A stretch of DNA of 64,000 nucleotides from Sphingomonas natans (GCF_030546695.1 NZ_JAUOTP010000002.1:248001-312000), one strand, 5' to 3'; counted from the first letter of the stretch, positions 17,131-26,518 are shown. Notes: generated by a model from the sequence alone, not told the origin. Made by a program: numbers and translations.

Positions 17131-17577
17131 ATCGACTTCCTTCCCGAATGGATCGCGGAGATCCTTTTTAGGATGGACGAGAAAATGCCGCCTTCATGAC
17201 AATCGTTCCGCAGTCTTACAGTAAACCAACTAACTTGGGTTAATCATTAAAGGTTCAAGATTGGAATCTCTCGATTCTTTCTTGAAACGTTAACAGGTGG
17301 GAAGAGATATACACGATTAACATTATGTTATATTGCTCGATACGCAGCATCAAAAACATTAACGATTAGTTAAATATTTTGAACCGGGCAATTCGTGCAT
17401 CGGGGCTATTAGCGGAAAACACAGTTCGTCTTCTGCCGTATCAAGAATAGCTAGAAATCGATGCCGGCCGCGACTCCGGATGCGCGCCCAGCCCGCCGGC
17501 TTCACCAAGCTCCGCTGTCTCCCATCGGCTGGAAGCTTGGCGATCATGGACGAATTCGAGCGTAGGTTGGCCCGCGT
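17131..17577 (-). promoter_or_regulatory. AT-rich leader with CtrA-like TTAA-N7-TTAA boxes
   Basis: This 447-base stretch has no convincing gene. Between 17210 and 17395 it is far more AT-rich than its surroundings and full of GTTAA/TTAAC words. TTAA-N7-TTAA occurs exactly at 17359-17373, and a one-mismatch version (TTAA-N7-TTAT) at 17317-17331, with GTTAAC at 17289-17294. This is the spacing of the CtrA consensus. The only gene pointing away from it nearby is the PilZ-like gene (start 17130). A 62-residue open frame inside (17359-17547) lacks any coding signal and is not called. Confidence 0.5.
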
Positions 17578-17856
17578 CTATGCCTGACGGCGGAGACGCT
17601 TGGCGACGAAGGCGAACGCCTTGAGCAGCAGGAAGGCCAGCCCGAACAAGGCGAGCGGCCACAGCACCATCATCAGCAGGCCGAGGAAATAGAAGCTGCC
17701 CGCCCCCATCTTGCTCTGCACCGCCCAGTAAAGCGGCTCGGCGATCACGTAGATCGAGAACCATGTCGCCACGAACACCACCGCGATGAGCGCGATGGCG
17801 ACGAACCACAGGAACAACAGGACGAGCCCGTCCTTCACGCCACGCCCCAGCCGCAT
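17578..17856 (-). CDS. Small membrane protein after dxs
   Basis: This 92-residue protein has two hydrophobic segments, LVLLFLWFVAIALIAVVFVA and YFLGLLMMVLWPLALFGLA (as read within the protein), and a basic C-terminus KRLRRQA, suggesting two membrane spans with the tail in the cytoplasm. Its ATG overlaps the dxs stop by ATGA, so it is translated with dxs. No family is recognised. Confidence 0.65.
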   Translation of the reverse strand: MRLGRGVKDGLVLLFLWFVAIALIAVVFVATWFSIYVIAEPLYWAVQSKMGAGSFYFLGLLMMVLWPLALFGLAFLLLKAFAFVAKRLRRQA

Positions 17857-19781
17857 CAGGCGCGCACTCCGCGCGCCATCGCCGCCGAATTGCTGCGCAA
17901 CGCGGTCAGCACCACCTCCACCATCGCATCGGCATCGAGCCCGGCCTCCGCATATTGCTTCTCGGGCTTGTCATGCTCCTGGAACGCATCGGGCAGGCGC
18001 AACGTGCGCAGCTTGAGCCCGGCATCGATCAGGCCTTCGTCGGACGCGAGCGTCAGCACATGCGCGCCGAGGCCGCCGACAGCGCCCTCTTCCACCGTGA
18101 TCGCCACTTCGTGCGTCGCGAGCAATTTGCGGATCATCTCGCGATCGAGCGGCTTGGCGAAGCGCAGATCGGCCACCGTCGTCGAAAGCCCCTGCGCTTC
18201 CAGCCGGTCGGCGGCGATCAGCGCATCGCCCAGCCGCGTGCCCAGCGACAGGATCGCCACCGTCTTGCCTTCGCGCACGATCCGGCCCTTGCCGATCGCC
18301 AGCCGCTCGGGGACGGCCGGAATCGCCACGCCGGTGCCGTTGCCGCGCGGGTAACGCACCGCGATCGGCCCGCTGTCGTGCAGCGCGCAGGTGTGGACCA
18401 TATGGACGAGCTCGGCCTCGTCGGCGGGCGCCATCACCACGAAATTGGGCAAGGTCGCCAGATAGGTGACGTCGAAGCTGCCCGCATGCGTCGCCCCGTC
18501 CGCGCCGACGAGCCCCGCGCGGTCGATCGCGAAGCGCACCGGCAGATTCTGGATCGCCACGTCATGCACGACCTGGTCATAGGCGCGCTGCAGAAAAGTC
18601 GAATAGATTGCGCAGAAAGGCCGCATCCCCTGCGCGGCCAAGCCAGCGGCGAAGGTCACCGCATGCTGCTCGGCAATACCCACGTCGAACGCGCGCTCGG
18701 GAAACGCCTTGGCGAAGCGATCGACGCCCGTGCCCGAGGGCATCGCCGCGGTGATCGCGCAGATCGTGGAATCGCGCTTCGCTTCCTCGACGAGCGCGTC
18801 GCCGAACACGTTCTGGTATGTAGGCGGCCCCGCCGGCGCCTTGGCCTGCTCGCCCGAGACGACGTCGAACTTCTGGACGCCGTGATATTTGTCCGCCGCC
18901 GCCTCGGCCGGCGCATAGCCATGCCCCTTGCGGGTCACGACATGGACGAGGATCGGGCCTTCCTCGGCGTCGCGGACATTCTCGAGCACCGGGATCAAAT
19001 GATCCAGATTGTGGCCGTCGACCGGCCCGACATAATAGAAGCCCAATTCCTCGAAGAGCGTGCCGCCCATCGTGATGCCGCGCGCGAATTCGTCGGTCTT
19101 CTTGAGCCCCTCGGCCAGCGGCCGCGGCAGCCGCCGCGCGAAACGCTTGGCGAGATCGCGCAGCGTCAGGAAGCGCCGCGACGAGACAATCCGCGCGAGA
19201 TACGCGGACAAGCCGCCGACCGGCGGCGCGATCGACATGTCGTTGTCGTTGAGGATCACGACGAGCCGGTTGCCCGCCTCGCGCGCATTGTTCATCGCCT
19301 CATAGGCCATGCCCGCCGACATCGCGCCGTCGCCGATCACCGCGATCGCCTTGCCCGGCTGGCCCGCCAGCTTGTTCGCGACCGCGAAGCCCAGCGCCGC
19401 CGAGATCGAGGTGGAGCTGTGCGCCGCCCCGAACGGGTCATATTCGCTCTCGCTGCGCTTGGTGAAGCCGGAGAGCCCGCCACCCTGACGCAAGGTGCGG
19501 ATCTGGTCGCGCCGCCCGGTCAGGATCTTGTGCGGATAGGCCTGGTGGCCGACGTCCCAGATCAGCCGGTCGCGCGGCGTATCGAACACATAATGGAGCG
19601 CCACGGTCAGCTCGACGACGCCGAGCCCCGCGCCCAGATGCCCGCCCGTGACCGACACCGCCGAAATCGTCTCGGCGCGCAGCTCGTCCGCCACCTGGCC
19701 CAATTGGTCCGCCGCGAGGGCACGCAGTGCGATCGGCGTCTCAATCGTGTCGAGCAGCGGGGTGTTCGGGCGGTCTGTCAT
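17856..19781 (-). CDS. dxs: 1-deoxy-D-xylulose-5-phosphate synthase
   Basis: The full-length 641-residue Dxs condenses pyruvate and glyceraldehyde-3-phosphate with thiamine diphosphate, the first step of the MEP isoprenoid pathway. Visible motifs: [18 protein letters not shown] at the N-terminus, [15 protein letters not shown], the TPP motif [17 protein letters not shown] ending in NDNDMSI, and the C-terminal [14 protein letters not shown] with the conserved transketolase-type residues. The ispA gene at 60.9 kb uses its downstream products. The ATG at 19781 gives the normal length. Confidence 0.96.
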   Translation of the reverse strand: MTDRPNTPLLDTIETPIALRALAADQLGQVADELRAETISAVSVTGGHLGAGLGVVELTVALHYVFDTPRDRLIWDVGHQAYPHKILTGRRDQIRTLRQGGGLSGFTKRSESEYDPFGAAHSSTSISAALGFAVANKLAGQPGKAIAVIGDGAMSAGMAYEAMNNAREAGNRLVVILNDNDMSIAPPVGGLSAYLARIVSSRRFLTLRDLAKRFARRLPRPLAEGLKKTDEFARGITMGGTLFEELGFYYVGPVDGHNLDHLIPVLENVRDAEEGPILVHVVTRKGHGYAPAEAAADKYHGVQKFDVVSGEQAKAPAGPPTYQNVFGDALVEEAKRDSTICAITAAMPSGTGVDRFAKAFPERAFDVGIAEQHAVTFAAGLAAQGMRPFCAIYSTFLQRAYDQVVHDVAIQNLPVRFAIDRAGLVGADGATHAGSFDVTYLATLPNFVVMAPADEAELVHMVHTCALHDSGPIAVRYPRGNGTGVAIPAVPERLAIGKGRIVREGKTVAILSLGTRLGDALIAADRLEAQGLSTTVADLRFAKPLDREMIRKLLATHEVAITVEEGAVGGLGAHVLTLASDEGLIDAGLKLRTLRLPDAFQEHDKPEKQYAEAGLDADAMVEVVLTALRSNSAAMARGVRA

Positions 19782-19862
19782 GGATGGAAGCGACTCTTTT
19801 ATCAGTCGGACGGCTTAGGCCCGGCGCACCGGCATTGCTACCCCGCGAGGCCGTCCCCGCGC

Positions 19863-20321
19863 TCAGGCGGCGCAATCGACGCAGCGGCCGCGCACTTCGA
19901 TCACCGGGCGTTCGGGCGCGAAGCCGGAGGCGGCGGCGGCTTCGCGCACGCTCTCGGTCAGCCGGTCGTCGTCGACATGCGCGATCCGTCCGCATCCGTC
20001 GCAGATCAGGAAGATGCAGTCGTGGCGGCAGGCGGGATGCGCGTTGACGACATAGGCATTGGCGCTCTCGATCCGCTGCGCGAGGTTCTTGGCCACGAAC
20101 AGATCGAGGATCCGATACACGCTGTTCGCCGCCACGCGCCGGTCCTGCGCGCGGCTCACCGCCTCGGCGATGTCATAGGCCGACGCGGGCTTCTCGAACC
20201 CCGCCAGCGCCTCGAACACCTCGGCGCGCATCGCCGTCCATTGCTCGCCCGATGCCTCGAGCGACGCTTTCGCCGCGGCGCCCAGCGCGCTGCCGGAATG
20301 GACGGTGTGGACATGGGCCAT
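19863..20321 (-). CDS. zur: Fur-family regulator, Zur type
   Basis: This 152-residue metalloregulator of the Fur family has an N-terminal winged helix (ANSVYRILDLFVAKNLAQRI) and a C-terminal dimer domain with two CxxC zinc-structural pairs, LICDGCGR and GRCVDCAA, preceded by HPACRHDCIF. The HDCIFLICDGCG arrangement is typical of Zur zinc-uptake repressors. The ATG at 20321 is chosen because the family starts shortly before the helix; further upstream in-frame sequence would run into the ctaA promoter. It is divergent from ctaA with an 80-base gap. Confidence 0.82.
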   Translation of the reverse strand: MAHVHTVHSGSALGAAAKASLEASGEQWTAMRAEVFEALAGFEKPASAYDIAEAVSRAQDRRVAANSVYRILDLFVAKNLAQRIESANAYVVNAHPACRHDCIFLICDGCGRIAHVDDDRLTESVREAAAASGFAPERPVIEVRGRCVDCAA

Positions 20322-20401
20322 ATCATCCAAGTTAGGTCCGCCACGCCCCAGCGGCAAGCCGAGCGATTGACGGCGCACGCGCCGCACCATAGCCCCCCTC
20401 C

Positions 20402-21442
20402 ATGTCGCTCCGCCCCGCCACGGCCCGTCCCCGCCCGCGCGCGCTCGGCCATTGGCTGCTCGTCGTCGCCTTGCTGGTCTTCGCGATCGTCGTCGTCGGC
20501 GGCGTGACCCGGCTCACCGAGAGCGGCCTCTCGATCACCGAATGGAAGCCGATCCGCGGCACGATCCCGCCGCTCACCCAGGCCGAATGGCAGGCCGAAT
20601 TCGATGGCTACAAGGCGATCCCCCAATATCAGACCTTCAACCAGGGGATGACGCTCGACGGCTTCAAGCGCATCTTCTTCTGGGAATATCTCCACCGCCT
20701 GCTCGCGCGCACGATCGGGACGGTGCTGGCGCTGATCCTGATCACCTTCTGGTGGCGGCGCTGGATCCCGCGTGGCTATGGCTGGCGGACCTGGCTGATC
20801 TTCGCGCTGGGCGGGCTGCAGGGGCTGATCGGCTGGTGGATGGTCGCGTCGGGCCTCCAGAACCGCACCGAGGTCAGCCATTTGCGCCTCGCGACGCACC
20901 TGCTCGCGGCAATGCTCATCTACGGCGTGCTGATCTGGACCGCGCTCGATCTGTTCGCGCTCGCCCGCGCGCCTTATGCGAAGCGCGCGAAGCTCAAGGC
21001 GCTCCCCGCGCTCGCAATCCTCGCGCTCGCAATCCAGCTCGCGCTCGGCGCCTTCACCGCGGGGCTGCGCGCGGGCTATGCCTTCTCGTCCTGGCCGCTG
21101 ATGGGCGGCAGCCTGTTCCCGGCCGGCGGCTGGCAGGCGGGCGCGGGTGCGCTCCACAATCTCGTCTCGAATCCGGTCGTCGTCCAGTTCGTCCATCGCT
21201 GGTGGGCGTTCGTCGCCGCGCTCCTGATCCTGCTCGTCGCGCGCAAGGCGTGGCGCCGCGGCGCACCGGCGCGCGCGCAGCTTTTGCTCGCGGTCGTCGC
21301 GCTCCAGATCACGCTCGGCATCGTCACCCTGCTCAGCGGAGTCGATATCGTTCTGGCTGTCGCACATCAGGCGGGCGCTGCGCTGCTGCTCGCGGCGTTA
21401 ATCTGGACATCGCACACGCTCGGCAGCCCCGCTCGGCGCTGA
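20402..21442 (+). CDS. ctaA: Heme A synthase (Cox15/CtaA)
   Basis: This 346-residue inner-membrane protein has about eight hydrophobic helices. It oxidises heme O to heme A for cytochrome c oxidase. The heme-ligand histidines lie in FWEYLHRLLAR, EVSHLRLATHLLAA, VQFVHRWWAF and VAHQAGAALLL, in the paired pattern of type-2 Cox15 proteins. GGVTRLTESGLSITEWKP is the family N-terminal signature. The gene stands alone, divergent from zur. Confidence 0.95.
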   Translation: MSLRPATARPRPRALGHWLLVVALLVFAIVVVGGVTRLTESGLSITEWKPIRGTIPPLTQAEWQAEFDGYKAIPQYQTFNQGMTLDGFKRIFFWEYLHRLLARTIGTVLALILITFWWRRWIPRGYGWRTWLIFALGGLQGLIGWWMVASGLQNRTEVSHLRLATHLLAAMLIYGVLIWTALDLFALARAPYAKRAKLKALPALAILALAIQLALGAFTAGLRAGYAFSSWPLMGGSLFPAGGWQAGAGALHNLVSNPVVVQFVHRWWAFVAALLILLVARKAWRRGAPARAQLLLAVVALQITLGIVTLLSGVDIVLAVAHQAGAALLLAALIWTSHTLGSPARR

Positions 21443-21458
21443 CCCGACCTACGATTCG

Positions 21459-21569
21459 CCTCCCCTCCCTGGAAGGGAGGGGCCGGGGGTGGGTCGGCCC
21501 GATCAGGCATCACACCCCATATCGAGGCACCCACCCCTCGATCCCCTCCCTGCGTGCAGGGAGGGGAAG
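21459..21569. repeat. Interspersed palindromic repeat, family A
   Basis: Arms of C- and G-runs: TCCCCTCCCT GG AAGGGAGGGG forms the left hairpin, GGGGGTGGGTCGG pairs with the ACCCACCCCT segment, and CCCTCCCTGCGTGCAGGGAGGG forms the right hairpin, giving a clover-like fold of about 110 bases. A close second copy is at 24364-24468 and a half element lies after uvrA. It occupies the first third of the 358-base gap before rplM. Confidence 0.75.
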
Positions 21570-21800
21570 AAACGCCCGGCAAATCAGGACCTTCCCGTCC
21601 GACCGGGGCTAAAAACGCCCCTCAAATCCTTACGGTACTCCAATACCTCTCACAAACACCCTCGTAATCCTTGACTTTTTTGGCCCTTCGCAGCATTTGG
21701 CCGGCGTCGGCGCTGTCCCTCGCGGGGTGGCGCCTGCTTGTTTTGAGGGGCGCCGGGCTACGGTCACGAACTCCTCCTGGAAAATCGAGGACTTGAGCCC
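21570..21800 (+). promoter_or_regulatory. Leader of the rplM-rpsI operon
   Basis: This 231-base non-coding stretch separates the family A repeat from rplM. A possible -35 element TTGACT at 21671-21676 is followed 17 bases later by the poor -10 candidate CATTTG, so the promoter call is weak. A purine-rich ribosome site, TCGAGGACTTGAG, precedes the rplM ATG. An L13-type autoregulatory leader is plausible from the biology of the operon, but no specific fold was recognised. Confidence 0.35.
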
Positions 21801-22280
21801 ATGAAGGCGCTGACCAAGACCACCAAGGTGGCGACGCCCACCACGGTGGAGAAGAAATGGCATCTGATCGACGCGGACGGCCTGGTCGTCGGCCGCGTCG
21901 CATCGATCATCGCGAACATCCTGCGCGGCAAGCACAAGCCGAGCTACACCCCGTTCATCGATTGCGGCGACAACGTCATCGTCATCAATGCGGACAAGGT
22001 GCGCTTCACCGGCAAGAAGCTCGGCCAGAAGGTCTATTACAAGCACACCGGTTATGCCGGCGGCATCAAGGGCATCACCGCTGCCAAGGTGCTCGACTCC
22101 AAGTTCCCGGAGCGCGTGCTGGAAAAGGCCATCGAGCGCATGATCCCGCGCGGGCCGCTGGGCCGCCAGCAGATGCGCAACCTGCGCGTCTTCAAGGGCA
22201 CCGAGCATGATCACACCGCGCAGAACCCCGAAGTCATCGACATCGGTAGCCTCAATCGCAAGAATAAGGTGGGCGCATAA
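21801..22280 (+). CDS. rplM: 50S ribosomal protein L13
   Basis: The 159-residue L13 binds 23S rRNA early in large-subunit assembly. Family segments are [45 protein letters not shown] and [18 protein letters not shown]. The stop codon overlaps the rpsI start by one base, as in the conserved rplM-rpsI pair. In some bacteria L13 represses its own operon by binding the leader. Confidence 0.97.
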   Translation: MKALTKTTKVATPTTVEKKWHLIDADGLVVGRVASIIANILRGKHKPSYTPFIDCGDNVIVINADKVRFTGKKLGQKVYYKHTGYAGGIKGITAAKVLDSKFPERVLEKAIERMIPRGPLGRQQMRNLRVFKGTEHDHTAQNPEVIDIGSLNRKNKVGA

Positions 22281-22852
22281 TGTCCGACGATCGCCAGTCC
22301 CTCGCTGATCTCGCGGCGCTGACGGGCCAGGCCCCGGCCGCGGTTCCGCAGACCCCCGTCACCACCGGTGCCGGTTCCGACGACGCCGCCGAGGCTTACA
22401 TGTCCGGCCAGATCGCCGAGCCCGCCGCGCCGACGATGCCGCTGCGCGAGCAGAAGATCGACAAGCAGGGCCGTGCTTATGCCACGGGTCGCCGTAAGGA
22501 TGCGGTCGCCCGCGTCTGGCTCAAGCCCGGCTCGGGCAAGATCACGATCAACGGCCGCGATCAGGAAGTGTATTTCGCACGCCCGACGCTCCGTCTCGTC
22601 CTCAACCAGCCGTTCGGCGTCGCCGAGCGCGAGGGCCAGTATGACGTGATCGCCACCGTCAAGGGCGGCGGCCTCTCGGGCCAGGCCGGCGCGGTCAAGC
22701 ATGGCATCAGCCAGGCGATCACGCGCTACGAGCCGATCCTGCGCGCGCCGATCAAGGCCGCGGGCTTCCTCACCCGCGACAGCCGCGCGGTCGAGCGCAA
22801 GAAGTACGGCAAGGCCAAGGCGCGCCGTTCGTTCCAGTTCTCGAAGCGGTAA
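22280..22852 (+). CDS. rpsI: 30S ribosomal protein S9, N-terminally extended
   Basis: S9 lies at the tRNA-contacting face of the small subunit; its C-terminal KR tail reaches the P-site. The conserved core runs from [19 protein letters not shown] to the end [11 protein letters not shown], about 130 residues. Here 60 extra residues, acidic and Ala/Pro-rich, precede it, an extension seen in sphingomonads. There is no internal start in a better context, and the ATG at 22280 overlaps the rplM stop. Confidence 0.97.
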   Translation: MSDDRQSLADLAALTGQAPAAVPQTPVTTGAGSDDAAEAYMSGQIAEPAAPTMPLREQKIDKQGRAYATGRRKDAVARVWLKPGSGKITINGRDQEVYFARPTLRLVLNQPFGVAEREGQYDVIATVKGGGLSGQAGAVKHGISQAITRYEPILRAPIKAAGFLTRDSRAVERKKYGKAKARRSFQFSKR

Positions 22853-22863
22853 GAAACGGGCGG

Positions 22864-22889
22864 CTTCGGATTGCACAAGCAATCCGAAG
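22864..22889. repeat. Perfect 11-bp hairpin after rpsI
   Basis: CTTCGGATTGC (22864-22874), the loop ACAA and GCAATCCGAAG (22879-22889) form a perfect inverted repeat 11 bases after the rpsI stop. No T-run follows, so it is not a classical terminator. It may protect the mRNA 3' end or mark a processing site. A second small hairpin, TGGCCGTG-GCA-CACGGCCA at 22941-22959, follows it. Confidence 0.6.
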
Positions 22890-22964
22890 ACTCGCCACGA
22901 CGGGCAGCGAAGGCGGCACAGCCGCTTTCGTCTGACGCCGTGGCCGTGGCACACGGCCAATCAG

Positions 22965-23000
22965 AAAAGGTGGTTCCGGCACCCCGGGGCCGCCTTTTTC
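22965..23000 (+). terminator. Rho-independent terminator of rplM-rpsI
   Basis: AAAAGGTGG at 22965-22973 pairs, with one G-U pair, with CCGCCTTTTT at 22990-22999 across a GC-rich internal stem, and the right arm runs into the T-tract TTTTTCTT. Position and orientation fit the end of the ribosomal operon. Confidence 0.65.
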
Positions 23001-23048
23001 TTGTAAAATTCGTGACGGCCCCGGAATATCGCTTTTCCGCACTGCAAT

Positions 23049-23932
23049 ATGATCTACGTTGGCCGCATGAGGGCTCTCCGGGGGTTCGGTCCGGGGGGAT
23101 TGGCCAGCTTCATCCTTGCAGGCGTCTGCGCCTTGCTCGCCGTCGGCGAAGGGATCAGCCGTTGGTCGGAGACGACCGATTATCCGCTGTTCCGGCTCGA
23201 TCCGCACATCGGCTATATCGAGCAGCCCGATCAGTCCGGTAGCCTCGGCCGCGTCAACGACTGGGCCTATAACGACAAGAGCATGGGCATCGCCGCCCCG
23301 TTCCGGCCGTCGCCCACGGCGCCCGATACGCTCCTCGTCGGCGACAGCATCGTCAACGGCGGCAATCTCTATCGCGAGCGCGACAAGCTCGGTGCGCGGC
23401 TGGGCCAGCGGCTCGGCGCGGTCTGGCCGGTCGGCGCCGGCAATTGGTCGCTCGGCAACGAATCCGCTTATCTCGATCGCCACCCGAGGTTCTCGCCGGC
23501 ATCGATCGGATCGTCCTCGTGCTGAATTCGGGCGATTTCGGACGCGTCCAGCCGTGGTGGTCGTCGCGGGTGCATCCGCTCGCGCACCTGCCGTCGCGGC
23601 TGGCCGAGACGATCGTCCATTTCCTCCTCCCCCGCCCCGACAATCGCGAGTCCGAGGGCGATGTCGACTGGCGTCCCTGGTGGCGCGGTTTCCGGCAACG
23701 CTGGCCCATGCCGGTCGTGATCGTCGCCTACCCGACGAAGGACGAGCTGCTCCGCCACGATCCTGCGGCTTTGCGGCACGCCGCCAGTCTCGCCGGCCCC
23801 GGCGTCCGCATCCTCGATGCCGCGCGCGATCCCCGCTGGCGCGCGGATCTCTATCGCGACGATCGCCGCCCCACGCCGGAGGGCAATGCCGTGCTCGCCG
23901 CGATCATTGCCGACAGCGCGCCCGAGCGCTGA
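23049..23932 (+). pseudogene. SGNH-hydrolase-like protein with a frameshift
   Basis: The gene reads in one frame to about 23485 and continues in another from there. The first part has a membrane anchor (GGLASFILAGVCALLAVGEG) and the block I motif LLVGDSIVNGG. The second part continues IDRIVLVLNSGDFGR and ends with RRPTPEGNAVLAAII, typical SGNH-family elements in the right order. Restoring one G in CACCC-GAGG at 23482-23489 joins them into ~294 residues. So this is a recent single-base loss or a base-call error. The terminal DxxH dyad position reads RRPTP, with no obvious His. The frame could begin at 23067 instead; neither start has a good ribosome site. Confidence 0.7.
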
Positions 23933-23984
23933 TCGAGCCATGCTCAGGGGTGGTGGGAGTGCGTCGGCATGCTAGGGCATGATC

Positions 23985-24305
23985 ATGTCCCAAAACCCCA
24001 GACTGGCCGGTATCGTCGATGTAGATGGCGCCTCCTATGAATGGGAGGTCCGACGCGAGCCCCAGTGGAGCGAGACCGAAGGCTGGCAGGGCATGACCAT
24101 CGCTTTGCTGCAGCAGGACTCCCAGCGCGGCGCGCTGCTGGAATTCCCGCCCCCCAAACGCCTGCTGAAAGGGCTGCAGAGGGGGCGGCTCCAGGTCAAC
24201 GACGCCATCCTCTCGCGCGGCATCCGCGCCGCCTTGCTGGCCGGCTGGGAGCCCGCTTCGCGCGGGAAGACCATGTGGTTCAGCGTCGACGCGGACGGAA
24301 ACTGA
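23985..24305 (+). CDS. Hypothetical protein, 106 aa
   Basis: A small soluble protein beginning MSQNPRLAGIVDVDGASYEW, with WEVRREPQWSETEGWQG and a basic, helix-prone middle (PPPKRLLKGLQRGR). No domain is recognised. AGGG seven bases upstream favours the ATG at 23985 over that at 23979. It stands between the SGNH remnant and the family A repeat plus insertion sequence. Confidence 0.6.
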   Translation: MSQNPRLAGIVDVDGASYEWEVRREPQWSETEGWQGMTIALLQQDSQRGALLEFPPPKRLLKGLQRGRLQVNDAILSRGIRAALLAGWEPASRGKTMWFSVDADGN

Positions 24306-24363
24306 TCGTCGCTAGCGAGGCGGCTTTGGCGAACAGCGAAACGTGGTGAAAGGCGTCTTTCGG

Positions 24364-24468
24364 CTCCCCTCCCTGGAAGGGAGGGGCTGGGGGTGGGTTG
24401 CCATCCACCTGTGCGCTCTGCTGGACAGCAACCCACCCCTCAATCCCCTCCCTTTCAGGGAGGGGAGG
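24364..24468. repeat. Interspersed palindromic repeat, family A (second copy)
   Basis: The left hairpin TCCCCTCCCTGGAAGGGA, then GGGGTGGGTTG pairing with CAACCCACCCC across a short middle, and a right arm CCCCTCCCTTTCAGGGAGGG reproduce the copy at 21459-21569 with a different centre. It ends 18 bases from the insertion sequence boundary. Confidence 0.75.
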
Positions 24469-24486
24469 TAACGGCGGCAAATGGTG

Positions 24487-26022
24487 GAGGCTGTGTGAGA
24501 ACGGCTTTCCCCTGGGACGCCGCGAGGCGCGCGAGCGTGTGTTGGCTCAGGCTTGCATCGCGGCCATCAGCTTGTGCGCGCCGAGAAGAGCGATGGCGCG
24601 CTTGATGTTGTAGGCGAGGATGTGAAGGCTCGCTTCGGTCGCGACGTTCTCGAGCCTTCGGGTTTTGAAGTGGCTTCGACCCATCCAGTCCTTGATCGTG
24701 TCAAAGACGTGCTCGACCGTGCGTCGTCGGACCTGCATGGCGCCCGGCATCCCGTCGAGGCGCGCCTGCATGGCCTCGATAACCTCCTCGTGCTCCCATC
24801 GCTTGATGCGGCGCTCGATACCCGCGGTGCAGTTCGCCTTCATGGTGCAGCGCGAGCGGCAGGCCGGTGTGGCGTAGCCGTGGAGCGTCATACCGTGCTC
24901 GAGGCTGGAGAAGCGCCGGGTCATCGTCTCGCCGGCCGGGCAGCGGTAGGTGTCGCTTGTCAGCTGGTAGACGAAGTCCTGCTTGCCCCAACGGCCATCG
25001 GCTTTGGCGCCCGAGGTGAGCGGTTTGGGAAGGATCGGCACAATGCCAGCTGCTTCGCATGCTAGCACCTCCGGGCCTGAGAAGTAGCCCCGGTCTGCAA
25101 GCACGGTGAGCGCATCAGTGCCCGTGGCCTCGCGTGCCTGGCGTCCCACGTTCGCCAGCGACGTGCGGTCGTGGCCCAGGTTGACGACCTCGTGCGCGAC
25201 GATGATGTGGCTACCGGTATCGACCGCCGCCTGGAGGTTATAGCCGACCTGGCCGGTACCCGTGCCGGCGGAGGCCATCGCGCGGGCGTCGGGATCGGTG
25301 AGCGAGATTTGCCGGTCAGGTGATGCCGCGACCGCCTGCTCCATAACTTCCAGTTCGCGCATCTGGCGCCGCAGTTCATCGAGCCTCGTCGTCAGCCGCG
25401 CCGTGCGTAGCTCGGCGGCCTCGCTCTCCTGCCGGTCGGCTGTGTCGAGCATGCCGAGGTAGCGCTCGATGCTGGCGTCCACCTGTTCCATACGGCGCCG
25501 GATTGTCACGGGTGTGAAGTTGCGATCACGCGCGTTCACCGCGCGCAGCCGGCTACCATCCACCGCCACCGTGCCGCCCGCGATGAGACCCAGGTTACGG
25601 CAGACGAGCACGAAGCGGCGGCACGCTGCCTGGATCGCGCCAAGTCGGCGATCGTCTTGAAGTCCGGTGCCAGCTTGCCCGTCAGCCACATCAGCTCGAC
25701 GTTGCGACCCGCCTCGCGCTCCAACCGGCGGCTCGACTGCACTTGGTTCAGATAACCGTAGATGTAGAGCTTGAGCATCGTCGCCGGATGGTAGCCCGGC
25801 CGTCCCGTCACCGCCGCGCCTACAAAGCCGAGCGCCATCAGATCCAGCTCATCGACGAAGACATCGACCACCCGTACCGCGCTGTCATCGGCAACATAGT
25901 CGTCCACGCAGTCCGGTAGCAGCAGCCTCTGCCGGCGGTCACAGCCCTCGATGAAACGGCTCATCCCAACGCCTCCATCAGCGTTAGAATACTACCACAT
26001 CACCACGTTTTCACACAGCCTC
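24487..26022. mobile_element. IS1182-family insertion sequence, 1536 bp
   Basis: Terminal inverted repeats are GAGGCTGTGTGAGAACG at the left end and GAGGCTGTGTGAAAACG read inward from the right end (one mismatch). The four bases GGTG flank it on both sides (24483-24486 and 26023-26026), a target-site duplication. The single transposase gene runs on the minus strand. Length, ends and transposase type fit the IS1182 group. Intact ends and duplication suggest a fairly recent insertion, although the transposase is frameshifted. Confidence 0.85.
24547..25964 (-). pseudogene. IS1182-family transposase, frameshifted
   Basis: The N-terminal part (from 25964) carries the DUF772-like start: RRQRLLLPDCVDDYVADD, GRPGYHPATMLKLYIYGYL and MWLTGKLAPDFKTIAD. 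The C-terminal part (to 24547) has the DDE core: GTVAVDGSRLRAVNARDRN, VLADRGYFSGPEVL and VFDTIKDWMGRSHF. The two are in different frames around 25640. Comparing with what the family needs between ADF and AIQAAC, roughly a dozen bases seem lost there. The element is therefore unlikely to make active transposase unless frameshifting occurs. Confidence 0.85.
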
Positions 26023-26072
26023 GGTGGAAAGCGGACAGGCGACTTATTGCCGGTTGGCGATCCGCGGCCGCT

Positions 26073-26297
26073 TCAATCGGCCTCGCGTTTGTCAAACATC
26101 CACGCGGGCAGGTCGAATGCCTCTCCGTCCGCTCCCTTTGGAGGTTGGCCATAAGTCGTGACGAAGCCTTCCTCCCAGCCGGTGAGGCCGACGTGAGTTT
26201 CATGTATCGCGAAGCCCTCCGGATACTCACAGAAGCCCGGTTTATCGCAAAGTTTAGGTATCACCGACTCAGCTTCCTCGCGGCTCGCAAATTCCAA
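26073..26297 (-). CDS. Small conserved-looking protein, possibly 5'-truncated
   Basis: The 74 residues include AIHETHVGLTGWEEGFVTTYG and PAWMFDKREAD, a well-ordered amphipathic sequence that looks like a real protein. The only start is a TTG at 26297, directly after an in-frame stop, and no ribosome site is visible, so the N-terminus may have been lost. It lies 50 bases from the IS right end. The function is unknown. Confidence 0.5.
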   Translation of the reverse strand: MEFASREEAESVIPKLCDKPGFCEYPEGFAIHETHVGLTGWEEGFVTTYGQPPKGADGEAFDLPAWMFDKREAD

Positions 26298-26518
26298 TTC
26301 TTAACTCGGTATCTTGCCGATGATCGTACTCGCGTGTGAACCACAAACTAAATAGCAGCACACCTTGATCCTCGGTTGGCCACGGTGCCGCTGCTTTTAG
26401 CATGAACGGTCTCGGGCGCGAACGTCGACAACTGGGGCGCTCGCAGACAGTCCGTTTTCAGGCCAGCCTTCGAGCGCGACGCCAGGTTACCCGCCACCCG
26501 ATGCCGCTCGCCCCTGAT

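Noticed and set aside
17359-17547. Small minus-strand frame in the AT-rich leader
   Set aside because: No ribosome site, no domain, and it overlaps the CtrA-like box; composition looks non-coding.
17955-20507. Long plus-strand open frame opposite dxs and zur
   Set aside because: Antisense shadow of clearly identified genes. No domain is recognisable.
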